Shown here: positions 41,501 to 50,661 of the stretch, in pieces
How the letters are laid out: each line of letters starts with the position of its first letter
How positions within the stretch are numbered: position 1 is the stretch's first letter
Assembly (NCBI RefSeq): GCF_900187615.1
Contig: NZ_FYDO01000018.1
Span: 62,001-126,000, forward strand
Source of the DNA: Pseudomonas sp. Irchel s3f7
Lineage (GTDB): Bacteria; Pseudomonadota; Gammaproteobacteria; Pseudomonadales; Pseudomonadaceae
DNA: 64,000 nucleotides
Direction: 5' to 3'
Position numbers and translations under genes: made by a program
Notes under the pieces: generated by a model
Told to the model about the DNA's origin: nothing
The model's input: only the letters and a program-made list of their open reading frames with translations
The model's database searches: none

Positions 41501-42026
41501 TAGGGCGGTTGGTGCGCTGGATTTCCAGATAAAAACGATCCGGGAACACGGCCATCCACTCGCGAGCCAGGGTTTCGGCTTCGTCCGGATTGCCGCTGAG
41601 CATGGCCTGGCCGATTTCGCCCTCTTTGGCCGCCGACAGCATGATCAAGCCTGCGCTGGCTTCGGCCACCCACTCGCGCTCGATGATGACCGCGCCGTTG
41701 CGCTGACCGTCGATGAAACCACGGGAAATCAATTCGGTGAGGTTGCGATAGCCTTCGGCGTTCATCACCAGCAGGCTGATCCGGCTCAGTGCGTTGTCCG
41801 GATCCTTGTTCGACAGCCACAGGTCGGCGCCGCAGATCGGCTTGATCCCGGCACCCATGGCGTTTTTATAGAATTTGACCAGGGAACACATGTTGTTCTG
41901 ATCGGTGACCGCTACGGCAGGCATGTTCATGCCGACCAGGGTCTTGACCAGCGGTTTGATCCGCACCAGACCGTCGACCAGGGAGTATTCAGTGTGCAGG
42001 CGTAGATGAACGAATGAAGCCGGCAT
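38505..42026 (-). CDS. dnaE: DNA polymerase III alpha subunit
   Basis: This is the 1173-residue replicative polymerase. The N-terminal PHP domain starts FVHLRLHTEYSLVDGLVRI. The polymerase core has the metal-binding acidic motif PDFDVDFCMDGR and GPGRGSGAGSLVAY, followed by the helix-hairpin-helix, an OB-fold (about 980-1060) and the C-terminal clamp- and tau-contact region. It is of the DnaE1 type. It is preceded by rnhB and a GC-rich hairpin and followed by accA after 140 bases. Confidence 0.98.
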   Translation of the reverse strand: MPASFVHLRLHTEYSLVDGLVRIKPLVKTLVGMNMPAVAVTDQNNMCSLVKFYKNAMGAGIKPICGADLWLSNKDPDNALSRISLLVMNAEGYRNLTELISRGFIDGQRNGAVIIEREWVAEASAGLIMLSAAKEGEIGQAMLSGNPDEAETLAREWMAVFPDRFYLEIQRTNRPNDEEQLHGAVALAEKLGAPLVATNDVRFIKQEDFAAHETRVCIGEGRALDDPRRSKNYSDQQYLKSADEMAELFSDIPEALENTVEIAKRCNIEVKLGTHFLPNFPIPDGMTIDEYFRKVSFDGLEERLSVLLPKDTTEDYEAKRQVYVDRLNFELDIIIQMGFPGYFLIVMDFIQWAKSNGVPVGPGRGSGAGSLVAYVQKITDLDPLEYDLLFERFLNPERVSMPDFDVDFCMDGRDRVIDYVAEKYGRNAVSQIITFGSMAAKAVVRDVARVQGKSYGLADRLSKMIPFEVGMTLEKAYEQEEILRDFIKVDEEAAEIWEMARKLEGVVRNVGKHAGGVVIAPTKLTDFSPIYCDEAGDGLVTQFDKDDVEAAGLVKFDFLGLRTLTVIDWALKTINRDRAKVDEPPLDIAFIPLDDKPTYTLLQKAETTAVFQLESRGMKELIKKLKPDCLEDLIALVALFRPGPLQSGMVDDFINRKHGRAELAYPHSDYQYEGLKPVLAPTYGIILYQEQVMQIAQVMAGYTLGGADMLRRAMGKKKPEEMAKQRGGFIDGCKTNNIDADLAGNIFDLVEKFAGYGFNKSHSAAYGLVSYQTAWLKTHYPAPFMAAVLSADMHNTDKVVTLIEEIRTMKLRLDAPDVNTSEFKFTVNDEGRIIYGLGAIKGVGEGPVEAITEARQDGPFKDLFDFCARVDLKRINKRTLDGLIRSGALDRLGPYFHDEQKAYQANIDRNRAVLLTAMEEAIKAAEQTARTHDSGHADLFGGLFVEEDADVYGNHRKAKELTLKERLKGEKDTLGLYLTGHPIDEYEGEIRRFARQRIIDLKPARDTQTVAGMIIALRVMKNKKGDKMGFITLDDRSGRIEASLFADAFHSAQSLLQTDAMVVVEGEVSNDDFSGGLRLRVKRVMSMEDARTNLAESLRLKLHAKDLKGDQLRWLGDLLKRHRGACPITMDYTSPDAKAMLQFGEGWRIDPADALIQALRDQFGRDNVFLQYR

Positions 42027-42056
42027 AGTGATCCTGTCTGTGAACGTGAAGACAAC

Positions 42057-42080
42057 AAGGCCCGGATTGTACCGGGCCTT
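42057..42080 (-). terminator. GC-rich hairpin between rnhB and dnaE
   Basis: AAGGCCCGG pairs with CCGGGCCTT across six bases. The minus-strand tail (GTTGTCTTC) is only partly T-rich, so it may be a weak terminator or an mRNA stabiliser in an operon that needs some read-through to dnaE. Confidence 0.5.
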
Positions 42081-42103
42081 GGTAGAAAAAATCAGCCTTG
42101 CAA

Positions 42104-42745
42104 CTAACTCTCGATGAGACCTTCTCGCGCTTCATACGCCAGCCGCACCGGGGCAAACGAACGCCGGTGAATCGGGGTTGGGCCGAGACGGGCGAGCGCT
42201 TCCAGATGAACGGGTGTCGGATAGCCTTTGTGACCGCCAATGCCGTAACCCGGGTAGATCAATTCGAACGCGGCCATTTCCCGGTCTCGACTGACCTTGG
42301 CCAGAATCGATGCGGCGGCGATGGCTGGAACCTTGCTATCGCCCTTGACCACGGCCTCGGAGCGCATCGGCAGTTTCGGGCAACGGTTGCCGTCAATCAT
42401 CGCCAGCTTCGGCTGAATGTGCAGACCGGCGATCGCGCGCTGCATGGCCAGCATGGTGGCGTGCAGGATATTCAGCTCGTCGATTTCTTCGACTTCGGCA
42501 CGGGCGATACACCAGCTCAGGGCTTTTTCGCAGATTTCGTCGTAGAGCTTTTCGCGACGGGCTTCGGTGAGTTTTTTCGAGTCGTTCAAGCCAAGAATCG
42601 GACGGTTCGGATCAAGAATCACCGCCGCCGTGACCACGGCGCCACAGAGTGGGCCCCGCCCCACTTCATCAACACCGGCAACCAACTCTTCGACTTCGGC
42701 GACCAAGGTGAAATCCAGCCCCATCTGCATGCTTGTTTTACTCAT
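42104..42745 (-). CDS. rnhB: Ribonuclease HII
   Basis: RnhB removes ribonucleotides from DNA. The 213-residue protein has the active-site motif AGVDEVGRGPLCGAVV with Asp26 and Glu27, the motif ILHATMLAMQRAI, and KGDSKVPAIAAASILAKVSRD. Its ATG overlaps the lpxB stop (ATGA, 42742-42745), giving translational coupling. Confidence 0.97.
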   Translation of the reverse strand: MSKTSMQMGLDFTLVAEVEELVAGVDEVGRGPLCGAVVTAAVILDPNRPILGLNDSKKLTEARREKLYDEICEKALSWCIARAEVEEIDELNILHATMLAMQRAIAGLHIQPKLAMIDGNRCPKLPMRSEAVVKGDSKVPAIAAASILAKVSRDREMAAFELIYPGYGIGGHKGYPTPVHLEALARLGPTPIHRRSFAPVRLAYEAREGLIES

Positions 42746-43872
42746 TGTACTTGGCCGATCAGGTTCAGCACTGCGTCCGCAGCCTGGTTGGAGGCATCCC
42801 GACGCAAGGTCCGGTGAATTTCATCAAAGCCGCGGGTCTGCTCTTCACCACCATCAATCAGGGGCGACAGGGTCTGGGCCAACGCTTCAACCGTCGCATC
42901 ATCCTGTAGCAACTCAGGCACCAGCAGGCGCTGGGCCAACAGGTTCGGCAAGGAGACGTAGGGGCTTTTCACCATGCGCTTGAGAATCCAGAACGTCAGT
43001 GGCGCCAGACGGTAGGCAACCACCATCGGCCGCTTGTACAGCAATGCCTCAAGCGTTGCGGTTCCGGAGGCAATCAGCACGGCATCGCAAGCGGCCAGGG
43101 CCAGATGGGACTTGCCATCGAGCAAGGTCAGCGGCAGATCACGACCGGCCAACAACTCTTCAAGCTGCGCCCGCCGCTGAGGGCTGGCGCAAGGCATGAC
43201 GAACCGCACACCGGGGCGCATGGCTCGCAAGCGCTGGGCAGTATCGAGAAACAATGCGCCGAGTCGACTGACTTCGCCGCCACGACTGCCCGGCATTAGC
43301 GCCACCAACGGTCCGTCGGGCAAGCCCAGTTCTGCCCGTGCAGCGCAGCGATCAGCTTCGAGCGGTATCGTATCGGCCAACGAGTGCCCGACGAACCGTA
43401 CCGGCACGCCTTTCTCTTCGTAGAATTTCGCTTCGAACGGCAGCAGCGTCAGCATCAAGTCGCAACCCTCGCGAATCTTCAGCACCCGCTTCTGCCGCCA
43501 GGCCCACACAGACGGGCTGACGTAATGCACGGTTTTGATTCCGGCCTGACGCAGCTTGAGTTCGATATTGAGATTGAAGTCTGGCGCGTCGATACCGATG
43601 AACACATCGGGTTTCGCGGCGATCAGGTCGGCGACCAGCTTCTTGCGCCGCGCGAGCAGTTCGCGCAACCGGCCCAGCACTTCCACCAGGCCCATGACGG
43701 ACAGACGCTCCATCGGAAAATAAGAAGTCAGGCCCTCGGCCTGCATCAACGGACCACCGACACCGATAAATTCGACAGCCGGGTGGCGAGCCTTGAGCGC
43801 GCGCATGAGGCCCGCGCCAAGGATGTCGCCGGAAGCCTCGCCCGCTACCAGCGCTATACGCAGACTGGCCAT
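42742..43872 (-). CDS. lpxB: Lipid-A-disaccharide synthase
   Basis: LpxB, a GT19 glycosyltransferase, joins UDP-diacylglucosamine and lipid X at the inner membrane. The 376-residue protein begins IALVAGEASGDILGAGLM and has GIDAPDFNLNIE, YVSPSVWAWRQ and LLPFEAKFYEEKGVPVRFVGH. It starts two bases after the lpxA stop. Confidence 0.97.
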   Translation of the reverse strand: MASLRIALVAGEASGDILGAGLMRALKARHPAVEFIGVGGPLMQAEGLTSYFPMERLSVMGLVEVLGRLRELLARRKKLVADLIAAKPDVFIGIDAPDFNLNIELKLRQAGIKTVHYVSPSVWAWRQKRVLKIREGCDLMLTLLPFEAKFYEEKGVPVRFVGHSLADTIPLEADRCAARAELGLPDGPLVALMPGSRGGEVSRLGALFLDTAQRLRAMRPGVRFVMPCASPQRRAQLEELLAGRDLPLTLLDGKSHLALAACDAVLIASGTATLEALLYKRPMVVAYRLAPLTFWILKRMVKSPYVSLPNLLAQRLLVPELLQDDATVEALAQTLSPLIDGGEEQTRGFDEIHRTLRRDASNQAADAVLNLIGQVQ

Positions 43873-43874
43873 GA

Positions 43875-44651
43875 TTAGCGGGTGATGCCGCGGGTCGAAG
43901 ACAGGATGGAGTCGCGGAATACGGCCACTTCCGGAAACTGCGCAGAAGGTTCGGCCAGTTCGTTGAGCGCCTGCTCGACGGTCAGACCCTGGCGGTAAAC
44001 CACCTTGTAGGCTCGACGCAACGCATGGATGGCGTCCTCACTGAAACCACGACGACGCATGCCTTCGAAGTTCATGCTGCGGGCTTCGGCAGGGTTTCCG
44101 AACACCGTGACATACGCAGGGACGTCCTTGCCAATGGCCGTGCCCATGCCGGAAAAGCTGTGGGCGCCAATGTTGCAGTACTGGTGAACCAGGGTAAAAC
44201 CGGACAGGATCGCCCAGTCTTCCACGTGCACATGGCCAGCCAGCGCAGTGTTGTTGACCAGAATGCAATGGTTGCCAATGACGCTGTCGTGACCGATATG
44301 GGCATAGGCCATGATCAGGTTGTGATCGCCAAGGGTAGTTTCCGAGCGATCCTGAACGGTGCCACGGTGGATGGTCACGCCTTCGCGGATGACGTTGTGA
44401 TCACCAATGACCAGGCGGGTTTCTTCGCCTTTGTATTTCAAGTCAGGTGTGTCTTCGCCCACCGAGGAAAACTGGTAGATGCGATTGTGCTTACCGATTC
44501 GGGTCGGGCCTTTGAGGATCACGTGCGGCCCGATGACTGTACCCTCGCCGATTTCCACACCTGCGCCGATGATCGACCAAGGGCCGACCTCGACGCCGTC
44601 GGCCAGAACGGCCGTCGGATCGATGATTGCGCGAGAGTCAATCAAACTCAT
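43875..44651 (-). CDS. lpxA: UDP-N-acetylglucosamine acyltransferase
   Basis: LpxA adds the first acyl chain in lipid A synthesis. The 258-residue protein shows the left-handed beta-helix hexapeptide pattern (PTAVLADGVEVGPWSIIG, then IGEGTVIGPHVILKG), the catalytic His in LIMAYAHIGHDSVIGN, and the C-terminal helical domain (RRGFSEDAIHALRRAYK). It overlaps the fabZ stop by four bases (ATGA). Confidence 0.98.
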   Translation of the reverse strand: MSLIDSRAIIDPTAVLADGVEVGPWSIIGAGVEIGEGTVIGPHVILKGPTRIGKHNRIYQFSSVGEDTPDLKYKGEETRLVIGDHNVIREGVTIHRGTVQDRSETTLGDHNLIMAYAHIGHDSVIGNHCILVNNTALAGHVHVEDWAILSGFTLVHQYCNIGAHSFSGMGTAIGKDVPAYVTVFGNPAEARSMNFEGMRRRGFSEDAIHALRRAYKVVYRQGLTVEQALNELAEPSAQFPEVAVFRDSILSSTRGITR

Positions 44652-45088
44652 AGCTTGCGTTCCGCACAGATGATTTCAGCCGAGCAGACCGGTTTGCCAT
44701 CGACCGAAGCCTGGCATTCGAACTTCCAGATCTGGCGCTTGCAGCTCAGGAACTTGGCTTCGAGAATCAACTGATCACCCGGCAGTACCGGCTGACGGAA
44801 GCGCAGCTTGTCGGAGCCTACGAAGTAGTAGAGCGTGCCATCGGCCGGCTTTACGTCGAGCATTTTGAATCCAAGGATCCCGGCAGCCTGAGCCATCGCC
44901 TCGATGATCAACACGCCCGGCATGATTGGATGCGCAGGGAAGTGACCATTGAAGAATGGTTCGTTGATGCTGACATTCTTGTAGGCGCGAATGCGCTTGC
45001 CTTCCACATCCAGATCCACGACCCGGTCCACCAGCAGGAACGGGTAACGGTGAGGCAGGTATTCGCGAATCTCGTTGATGTCCATCAT
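44648..45088 (-). CDS. fabZ: 3-hydroxyacyl-ACP dehydratase FabZ
   Basis: FabZ dehydrates 3-hydroxyacyl-ACP and competes with LpxA and LpxD for substrate. The 146-residue protein has the hotdog fold with HRYPFLLVDR, the catalytic His in FFNGHFPAHPIMPGV and Glu in LIIEAMAQAAG. The start (MMDINEIREYLP, 45088) is set by conservation. The region before it is C-rich (CTTCCCCCCG) and has no Shine-Dalgarno sequence. An upstream in-frame extension to 45148 adds 20 unlikely residues. Confidence 0.96.
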   Translation of the reverse strand: MMDINEIREYLPHRYPFLLVDRVVDLDVEGKRIRAYKNVSINEPFFNGHFPAHPIMPGVLIIEAMAQAAGILGFKMLDVKPADGTLYYFVGSDKLRFRQPVLPGDQLILEAKFLSCKRQIWKFECQASVDGKPVCSAEIICAERKL

Positions 45089-45197
45089 TTCGGGGGGAAG
45101 CCTATGTAAAGATTGGGAGCGCGCGACTGATGCGCACTCCTCTAGCAAATCAAGGGAGGCAGTCTAGCGGCTGTGCACACTTGATATGGAAATGGTA

Positions 45198-46253
45198 TCA
45201 GCCATCTGATGAAGCATTACCGTCAGGGGTCACTTCCCCTACTTGCTTTTCCAGCTGTCGCAGACGTCGCGCGATATCATCGAGCTGACGAAGGCGGGCC
45301 GCGCTTTTGCGCCACTCGGCTGCCGGCTGCATGGCCGTACCGGATGAGTAAGCGCCCGCCTCGGTAATCGAATGGGTCACCATGGTCATGCCGGTGATGA
45401 AAACGTTGTCGCAAACTTCGATGTGCCCTACCAGCCCGACACCACCGGCCAGCATGCAGTGCTTGCCGATTTTGGTACTGCCGGAGATGCCCACGCACGC
45501 CGCCATGGCAGTGTGGTCACCCACCTGAACGTTGTGGGCAATCTGGATCTGGTTGTCGAGCTTCACGCCATTGCCAATGATGGTATCGGCCAATGCACCG
45601 CGGTCAATGGCGGTGTTCACGCCAATTTCCACATCATCGCCAATCAATACACCACCGATCTGGGCGATTTTCTGCCAGATACCTTTCTCGTTGGCAAAAC
45701 CGAAACCTTCGCCACCGAGTACTGCACCCGACTGAATCACCACACGCTTGCCGACACGAACGTCGTGATACAGCGTGACACGCGGCGCAAGCCAACCACC
45801 TTCACCGATTTCACTCCGTGCGCCGATAAAGCAGTGCGCGCCTACAGTGACACCGGCTGCAATACGCGCCGAACCTTCAATGACCGCAAAGGCCCCGACG
45901 CTCGCCGTTGGGTCAACCACCGCATCCGCCGCAATCACCGCTGACGGGTGAATACCCGCAGCTGCCTTGGGCTTGGGATCGAACAGATGAGAAACACGGG
46001 CGTAGGCTGCGTACGGATCAGGCACCACCAGCGCATTACCGGCAAATCCTTCGGCATCAGCGGCTTTCAGCAACAAAGCTGCAGCCTGACTGCCTGCCAG
46101 GTATTTACGGTACTGGGGGTTTGCAAGAAAGCTCAACTGAGCTGGGCCAGCCTCCTGCAAGGTGGCTAGCCCAGTGATTTCTTTCTCCGGGTCACCACGC
46201 AATGTGGCGCCGAGGAACTCGGCCAACTGGCCGAGTTTAATAGTCGCGGTCAT
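45198..46253 (-). CDS. lpxD: UDP-3-O-acylglucosamine N-acyltransferase
   Basis: LpxD adds the N-linked hydroxyacyl chain in the third step of lipid A synthesis. The 351-residue protein has an N-terminal uridine-binding domain (about 1-95), a left-handed beta-helix of hexapeptide repeats (about 100-310), the catalytic His in QIQIAHNVQVGDH, and a C-terminal coiled helix (RLRQLDDIARRLRQLEKQV). It starts three bases after the skp stop. Confidence 0.97.
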   Translation of the reverse strand: MTATIKLGQLAEFLGATLRGDPEKEITGLATLQEAGPAQLSFLANPQYRKYLAGSQAAALLLKAADAEGFAGNALVVPDPYAAYARVSHLFDPKPKAAAGIHPSAVIAADAVVDPTASVGAFAVIEGSARIAAGVTVGAHCFIGARSEIGEGGWLAPRVTLYHDVRVGKRVVIQSGAVLGGEGFGFANEKGIWQKIAQIGGVLIGDDVEIGVNTAIDRGALADTIIGNGVKLDNQIQIAHNVQVGDHTAMAACVGISGSTKIGKHCMLAGGVGLVGHIEVCDNVFITGMTMVTHSITEAGAYSSGTAMQPAAEWRKSAARLRQLDDIARRLRQLEKQVGEVTPDGNASSDG

Positions 46254-46256
46254 GGA

Positions 46257-46760
46257 TTACTTCAGCTGATTCATGCGCTCGATAACCTGGCGCGTGATGT
46301 CGTATTGAGGCTTGACATCAATTACTGCGCCACGCTCGAAGACCAGGTCAAAAGCACCTTTCTTGATGACTTCTTCCACAGCGCTGTCCAGTTTCGGCTT
46401 GAGCTGCTTCAGCATTTCACGGTCGGCAACGGCTTTTGCTTCGTTCAATTCTTTGGACTGGAACTGGAAGTCACGGGCCTTTTGCTTGAACTCAAGCTCC
46501 AGACGCTCGCGCTCGCCTTGCTGCATTTTGTCACCGCCAGCCATCAGACGATCCTGAATACCCTTGGCGCTGCTTTCCAGCGTCTTGAGTTTGGTCAGTT
46601 GAGGACCGAACTTCTTCTCGGCATCCACGGCGTACTTCTTGGCTGCGTCGGACTCCAGCAACGCCATCTGATAGTTCAGAACGGCGATTTTCATGTCGGC
46701 AAATGCCGGACCTGCTACCAGTACGGAAGCGAGGAGAACCAATTGAGTCAACTTACGCAC
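46257..46760 (-). CDS. skp: Periplasmic chaperone Skp (OmpH)
   Basis: Skp binds unfolded outer-membrane proteins in the periplasm and passes them to the BAM complex. The 167-residue precursor has a signal peptide cleaved after AGPAFA (about residue 21), then DMKIAVLNYQMAL and a long charged coiled-coil pair (about 50-130), the tentacles of the trimer. It lies directly downstream of bamA, so chaperone and insertase are made together. Confidence 0.96.
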   Translation of the reverse strand: MRKLTQLVLLASVLVAGPAFADMKIAVLNYQMALLESDAAKKYAVDAEKKFGPQLTKLKTLESSAKGIQDRLMAGGDKMQQGERERLELEFKQKARDFQFQSKELNEAKAVADREMLKQLKPKLDSAVEEVIKKGAFDLVFERGAVIDVKPQYDITRQVIERMNQLK

Positions 46761-46805
46761 GATGCACTCCTACAAAATCCATTGTCGTTATCTTGGGTCA
46801 GACGC

Positions 46806-49181
46806 TTAGAACGTCTGGCCGAGGGAGAATTGGAACACTTGAGTTTCAGCGTCATCCGGTTCCTTGACTGGCATTGCCAGGGCGAAACTCAGAGGACCCA
46901 GTGCGGTGACCCAGGTCACACCCACACCGACGGAACTGGCCATATTACTCAGGCTGATGTCATTGCATTGGGTGTTGGACTTCGTGCCATCCGCTCTGAC
47001 GGTATCCGAGCAAGATGAATCGAATACGTTACCCACATCCCAGAACAGCGAGGTACGCAGCGAACGCTGATCCTTGATGAACGGCAGCGGGAACAGAACC
47101 TCCACACCACCCTGGATCAGGACATTACCGCCGAACGGCAGCGGATCCTGGTCCGGGTCGAGCTGCGTGCCAGGGTTCTTGCCGGTACTTGGCGTACTGC
47201 GCGGCCCCAGGGTGCTGTCCTTGAAGCCACGTACCGAGTTGAAACCACCAGCATAGTAGTTTTCGTAGAATGGCAAGCCATCGGTCGAACCGTAACCGTC
47301 GCCATACCCCAGCTCAGTGTGCAGGCGCATGGTGTAGTTCTCGCTCAATGGCTGGAACAACTGGCCACGGTAATCGAGCTTGAAGAATGACAGGTCGCTG
47401 CCTGGTGTAGTCGTTTCCAGCACCAGGCTTTGGGAGTGACCGCGCGTTGCGAGCACGCCCTTGTTCAGAGTGGACTCGGACCAACCGGCCGAGGCCTTGA
47501 AGTTCAGGTACTTGTCGCCTTCCTGCTCAACGAAGTCGAAGATCTCGTCAACGGTGTACACACCCGTCTTGATCTCGTCCTGCTGCGCGGTCAGACCGAA
47601 GGTCAGACGCGAAGTCTCGCTGATCGGGTAACCAACGCTCACACCCGCGCCCAAGCTGTCTACGGAGTAGCTCGCTACGTCGACATCGAGGTCGTCATAG
47701 TCGGTGGTGCGGTAGAACACGTTGTAACCCAGGCTCACGCCATCAGCGGTCCAGTAGGGGTCGACATAACCGAAGTTATAGCGGCTCTGGTATTCGCTTT
47801 TGGTCAAGCCGACGCTGACCTTGTTACCGGTACCCAGGAAGTTGTTCTGAGTGATCGAACCACCCAGGATCAAACCGGCGCTCTGGGCGAAACCGACGCT
47901 CGCGGTGATCGAACCGGAAGCCTGCTCTTCAACGCTGTAGTTAACGTCAACCTGGTCATCGACACCCGGTACGGCCGGGGTTTCGACGTTGACTTCCTTG
48001 AAGAAGCCCAGACGCTCCAGACGGGTCTTGGACTGGTCGATCAGGTAGGTCGAAGCCCAGCCGCCTTCCATTTGACGCATTTCACGACGCAGCACTTCGT
48101 CTTCGGACTTGGTGTTGCCACGGAAGTTGATGCGATTCACATAAGCACGCTTGCCAGGATCGACTGCAAACGTGATGTCTACCGTATGGTCGTCATCGTG
48201 CGGTTGAGGTACACCGTTGACGTTGGCGAAGGTATAGCCCTCGTTACCCAGTCGACGGGTGATCAGCTCGGAGGTCGTGGTCATCAGCTTGCGCGAGAAC
48301 ACCTGACCCTTTTGCACCAGCAGCAAGGACTTGACCTGGTCTTCAGGGACTTTCAGGTCGCCACTCAGCTTCACGTCACGAACGGTGTATTTCTCGCCTT
48401 CGTTGACGTTGACGGTGATGTAGACGTGTTTCTTGTCCGGCGTGATGGACACCTGGGTCGAAGCGATATCCATGTTGATATAGCCACGGTCCAGGTAGTA
48501 GGAACGCAGACGCTCCAGGTCACCGGACAGCTTTTCACGTGCGTACTTGTCATCGTTCTTGAAGAACGACAACCAGTTGGTGGTCTTGAGTTCGAACAGG
48601 TCGATCAGGTCTTCGTCGGGGAAGACGGTGTTGCCCACCACGTTGATGTGCTGGATCGCGGCAACGGTACCTTCGTTGATATTGACCTTCAGCGCGACGC
48701 GGTTGCGCGGCTGCGGTACCACTTCGGTATCGACGGTAGCCGAGTAACGGCCCTGAGCGACGTACTGACGTTGCAGTTCGTTACGCACACCTTCAAGCGT
48801 CGCGCGCTGGAAGATCTCGCCTTCGGCCAGACCGGATTGCTTGAGGCCTTTCATCAGGTCTTCGGTAGAGATCGCCTTGTTACCTTCGATCTCGATACTG
48901 GCGACCGACGGGCGCTCGACTACCGTGATGACAAGGACATTGCCGTCACGGCCCAGCTGGATATCTTGAAAGAAACCGGTTTTGAACAACGCACGAGTGG
49001 ATTCCACCAGGCGACGATCATCCGCCTGTTCACCGACGTTCAACGGCAAAGCACCAAAGACACTACCCGCGGAGACCCGCTGGAGGCCATTGACGCGAAT
49101 ATCAGAGATAGTGAAGGACTCGGCGTGAACTTCGGCGATCATCAATACGGTGAGAACCGCAGTTAGCAGCAGACGTTTCAT
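46806..49181 (-). CDS. bamA: Outer-membrane protein assembly factor BamA
   Basis: BamA is the Omp85 insertase for beta-barrel proteins. The 791-residue precursor has a signal peptide ending at AEVHA (about residue 20), five POTRA domains (about 21-420, first: FTISDIRVNGLQRVSAGSVF) and a 16-strand barrel. The barrel includes the lid-lock motif VRGF (FNSVRGFKD) and the C-terminal Phe in QFSLGQTF. The ATG at 49181 is the conserved start. It is read after rseP. Confidence 0.98.
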   Translation of the reverse strand: MKRLLLTAVLTVLMIAEVHAESFTISDIRVNGLQRVSAGSVFGALPLNVGEQADDRRLVESTRALFKTGFFQDIQLGRDGNVLVITVVERPSVASIEIEGNKAISTEDLMKGLKQSGLAEGEIFQRATLEGVRNELQRQYVAQGRYSATVDTEVVPQPRNRVALKVNINEGTVAAIQHINVVGNTVFPDEDLIDLFELKTTNWLSFFKNDDKYAREKLSGDLERLRSYYLDRGYINMDIASTQVSITPDKKHVYITVNVNEGEKYTVRDVKLSGDLKVPEDQVKSLLLVQKGQVFSRKLMTTTSELITRRLGNEGYTFANVNGVPQPHDDDHTVDITFAVDPGKRAYVNRINFRGNTKSEDEVLRREMRQMEGGWASTYLIDQSKTRLERLGFFKEVNVETPAVPGVDDQVDVNYSVEEQASGSITASVGFAQSAGLILGGSITQNNFLGTGNKVSVGLTKSEYQSRYNFGYVDPYWTADGVSLGYNVFYRTTDYDDLDVDVASYSVDSLGAGVSVGYPISETSRLTFGLTAQQDEIKTGVYTVDEIFDFVEQEGDKYLNFKASAGWSESTLNKGVLATRGHSQSLVLETTTPGSDLSFFKLDYRGQLFQPLSENYTMRLHTELGYGDGYGSTDGLPFYENYYAGGFNSVRGFKDSTLGPRSTPSTGKNPGTQLDPDQDPLPFGGNVLIQGGVEVLFPLPFIKDQRSLRTSLFWDVGNVFDSSCSDTVRADGTKSNTQCNDISLSNMASSVGVGVTWVTALGPLSFALAMPVKEPDDAETQVFQFSLGQTF

Positions 49182-49255
49182 GAAGTCCTTTCTTATTCCA
49201 ACTGGCAATAAACAAACTGCCGCAAAATGCGGCAGATTCGCAATTCAGCGAAGCG

Positions 49256-50608
49256 TTACAGTCGACCCAGATCATTGACCAGAGCAAGCAACATCACCCC
49301 GATCACCAAACTGATACCGATCTGTATCCCCCAACCCTGCACCCGATCTGACAAGGGACGACCACGCGCCCACTCGATCAGATAAAACAACAAATGTCCC
49401 CCATCCAGTACCGGAATGGGCAACAGATTCAGAACCCCCAGGCTAATACTCAGATAAGCAAGGAAATTCAGGAAATCAGCAACACCCGACTGGGCCGAAG
49501 CGCCCGCCACTTTAGCAATGGTTATCGGTCCACTCAAGTTTTTTACCGAGAGCTCACCGAACAACATTTTCTTGAGCGAATCAAGGGTCAGCACACTCAT
49601 GGTCCAAGTGCGTCGAGCGCCTTCGCCGATTGCGGCCAATGGGCCGTAGCTGACTTCGCGAATCATCTCCGGCGGCCACTCAACCGCTTTTACTCCAGCC
49701 CCCAGATAGCCACTGGGTGCTTTGCTCTGACCACGAGAAGCCAATGTCACCGGGACGTCGATTTGAGCACCGTCACGCTCGACCCGCAGCATGATCTTGC
49801 TATCAGGCTGTTTGCGGACGGTATCCACCACCTGCTGCCAATCATCCAGCGAGCGACCATCGAGAGCCAGCAAACGGTCACCGGTTTTCAGCCCGGCAGC
49901 CTGAGCAGGGCCCTTTGGATCGAGCTCAGCCAACACGGGCGGCAATGCCGGACGCCATGGGCGGATACCCAACGAATGGATCGGATCAGGCTCATCAGCG
50001 CCCTTGAGCCATTTATTCAGCACCAGCTCACGGGGCGTGTCGACCGTAGAACCTTGCTCGCGAACCACAATTTGCAGCGAACCGCTTTCCCCCAGACGGC
50101 GGACCAACTGCAAATTCACCGCTCCCCAGCCGGAAGTCGCCTCACCATCGATGGCCACGATTTCCTGGCCCGGGTTCAACCCTGCCTGGGCCGCAATACT
50201 GCCAGACTCGACAGCACCAATGACCGGACGCACCTGGTCGCTGCCAAGCATTGCCAACACCCAGAAAAACACCAGGGCCAGCAGGAAGTTGGCAATCGGC
50301 CCCGCCGCTACGATAGCGATGCGCTGACGGACGGTTTTGCGGTTGAAGGATTGATCGATCTGATCGAGCGGCACTTCGCCTTCGCGCTCGTCGAGCATCT
50401 TCACGTAGCCACCCAGAGGGATGGCTGCCACCACAAACTCGGTGCCTTGCTTGTCATGCCAGCGCAGAAGCGGCATGCCAAAGCCTACGGAGAAACGCAG
50501 CACTTTGACCCCACAGCGACGCGCGACCCAAAAATGGCCGAACTCGTGGAAGGTAACCAGCACACCCAGTGCGACCAGGGTGCCGACAATCATATAGAGC
50601 GCGCTCAT
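49256..50608 (-). CDS. rseP: Site-2 intramembrane protease RseP
   Basis: RseP cleaves anti-sigma factor MucA/RseA inside the membrane to release the envelope-stress sigma factor. The 450-residue protein has the zinc motif HEFGH near residue 21 (VTFHEFGHFWVARR), two PDZ domains (about 115-190 and 205-285), and the second active-site motif NLLPIPVLDGGHLL near residue 390. Standard neighbours are dxr upstream and bamA downstream. Confidence 0.97.
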   Translation of the reverse strand: MSALYMIVGTLVALGVLVTFHEFGHFWVARRCGVKVLRFSVGFGMPLLRWHDKQGTEFVVAAIPLGGYVKMLDEREGEVPLDQIDQSFNRKTVRQRIAIVAAGPIANFLLALVFFWVLAMLGSDQVRPVIGAVESGSIAAQAGLNPGQEIVAIDGEATSGWGAVNLQLVRRLGESGSLQIVVREQGSTVDTPRELVLNKWLKGADEPDPIHSLGIRPWRPALPPVLAELDPKGPAQAAGLKTGDRLLALDGRSLDDWQQVVDTVRKQPDSKIMLRVERDGAQIDVPVTLASRGQSKAPSGYLGAGVKAVEWPPEMIREVSYGPLAAIGEGARRTWTMSVLTLDSLKKMLFGELSVKNLSGPITIAKVAGASAQSGVADFLNFLAYLSISLGVLNLLPIPVLDGGHLLFYLIEWARGRPLSDRVQGWGIQIGISLVIGVMLLALVNDLGRL

Positions 50609-50661
50609 CTACTTTCTCCGCAATCCTATCCGCTGCTGCCTCGCCCAATGCATACGGGCAT

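Noticed and set aside
38877..42005. Plus-strand open frame of 1042 codons opposite dnaE
   Set aside because: It is the antisense shadow of dnaE caused by high third-position GC; the product has no recognisable domain. The same applies to the long frames opposite pyrG/kdsA (33244-35664), bamA (47430-49166) and eno (31722-33158).
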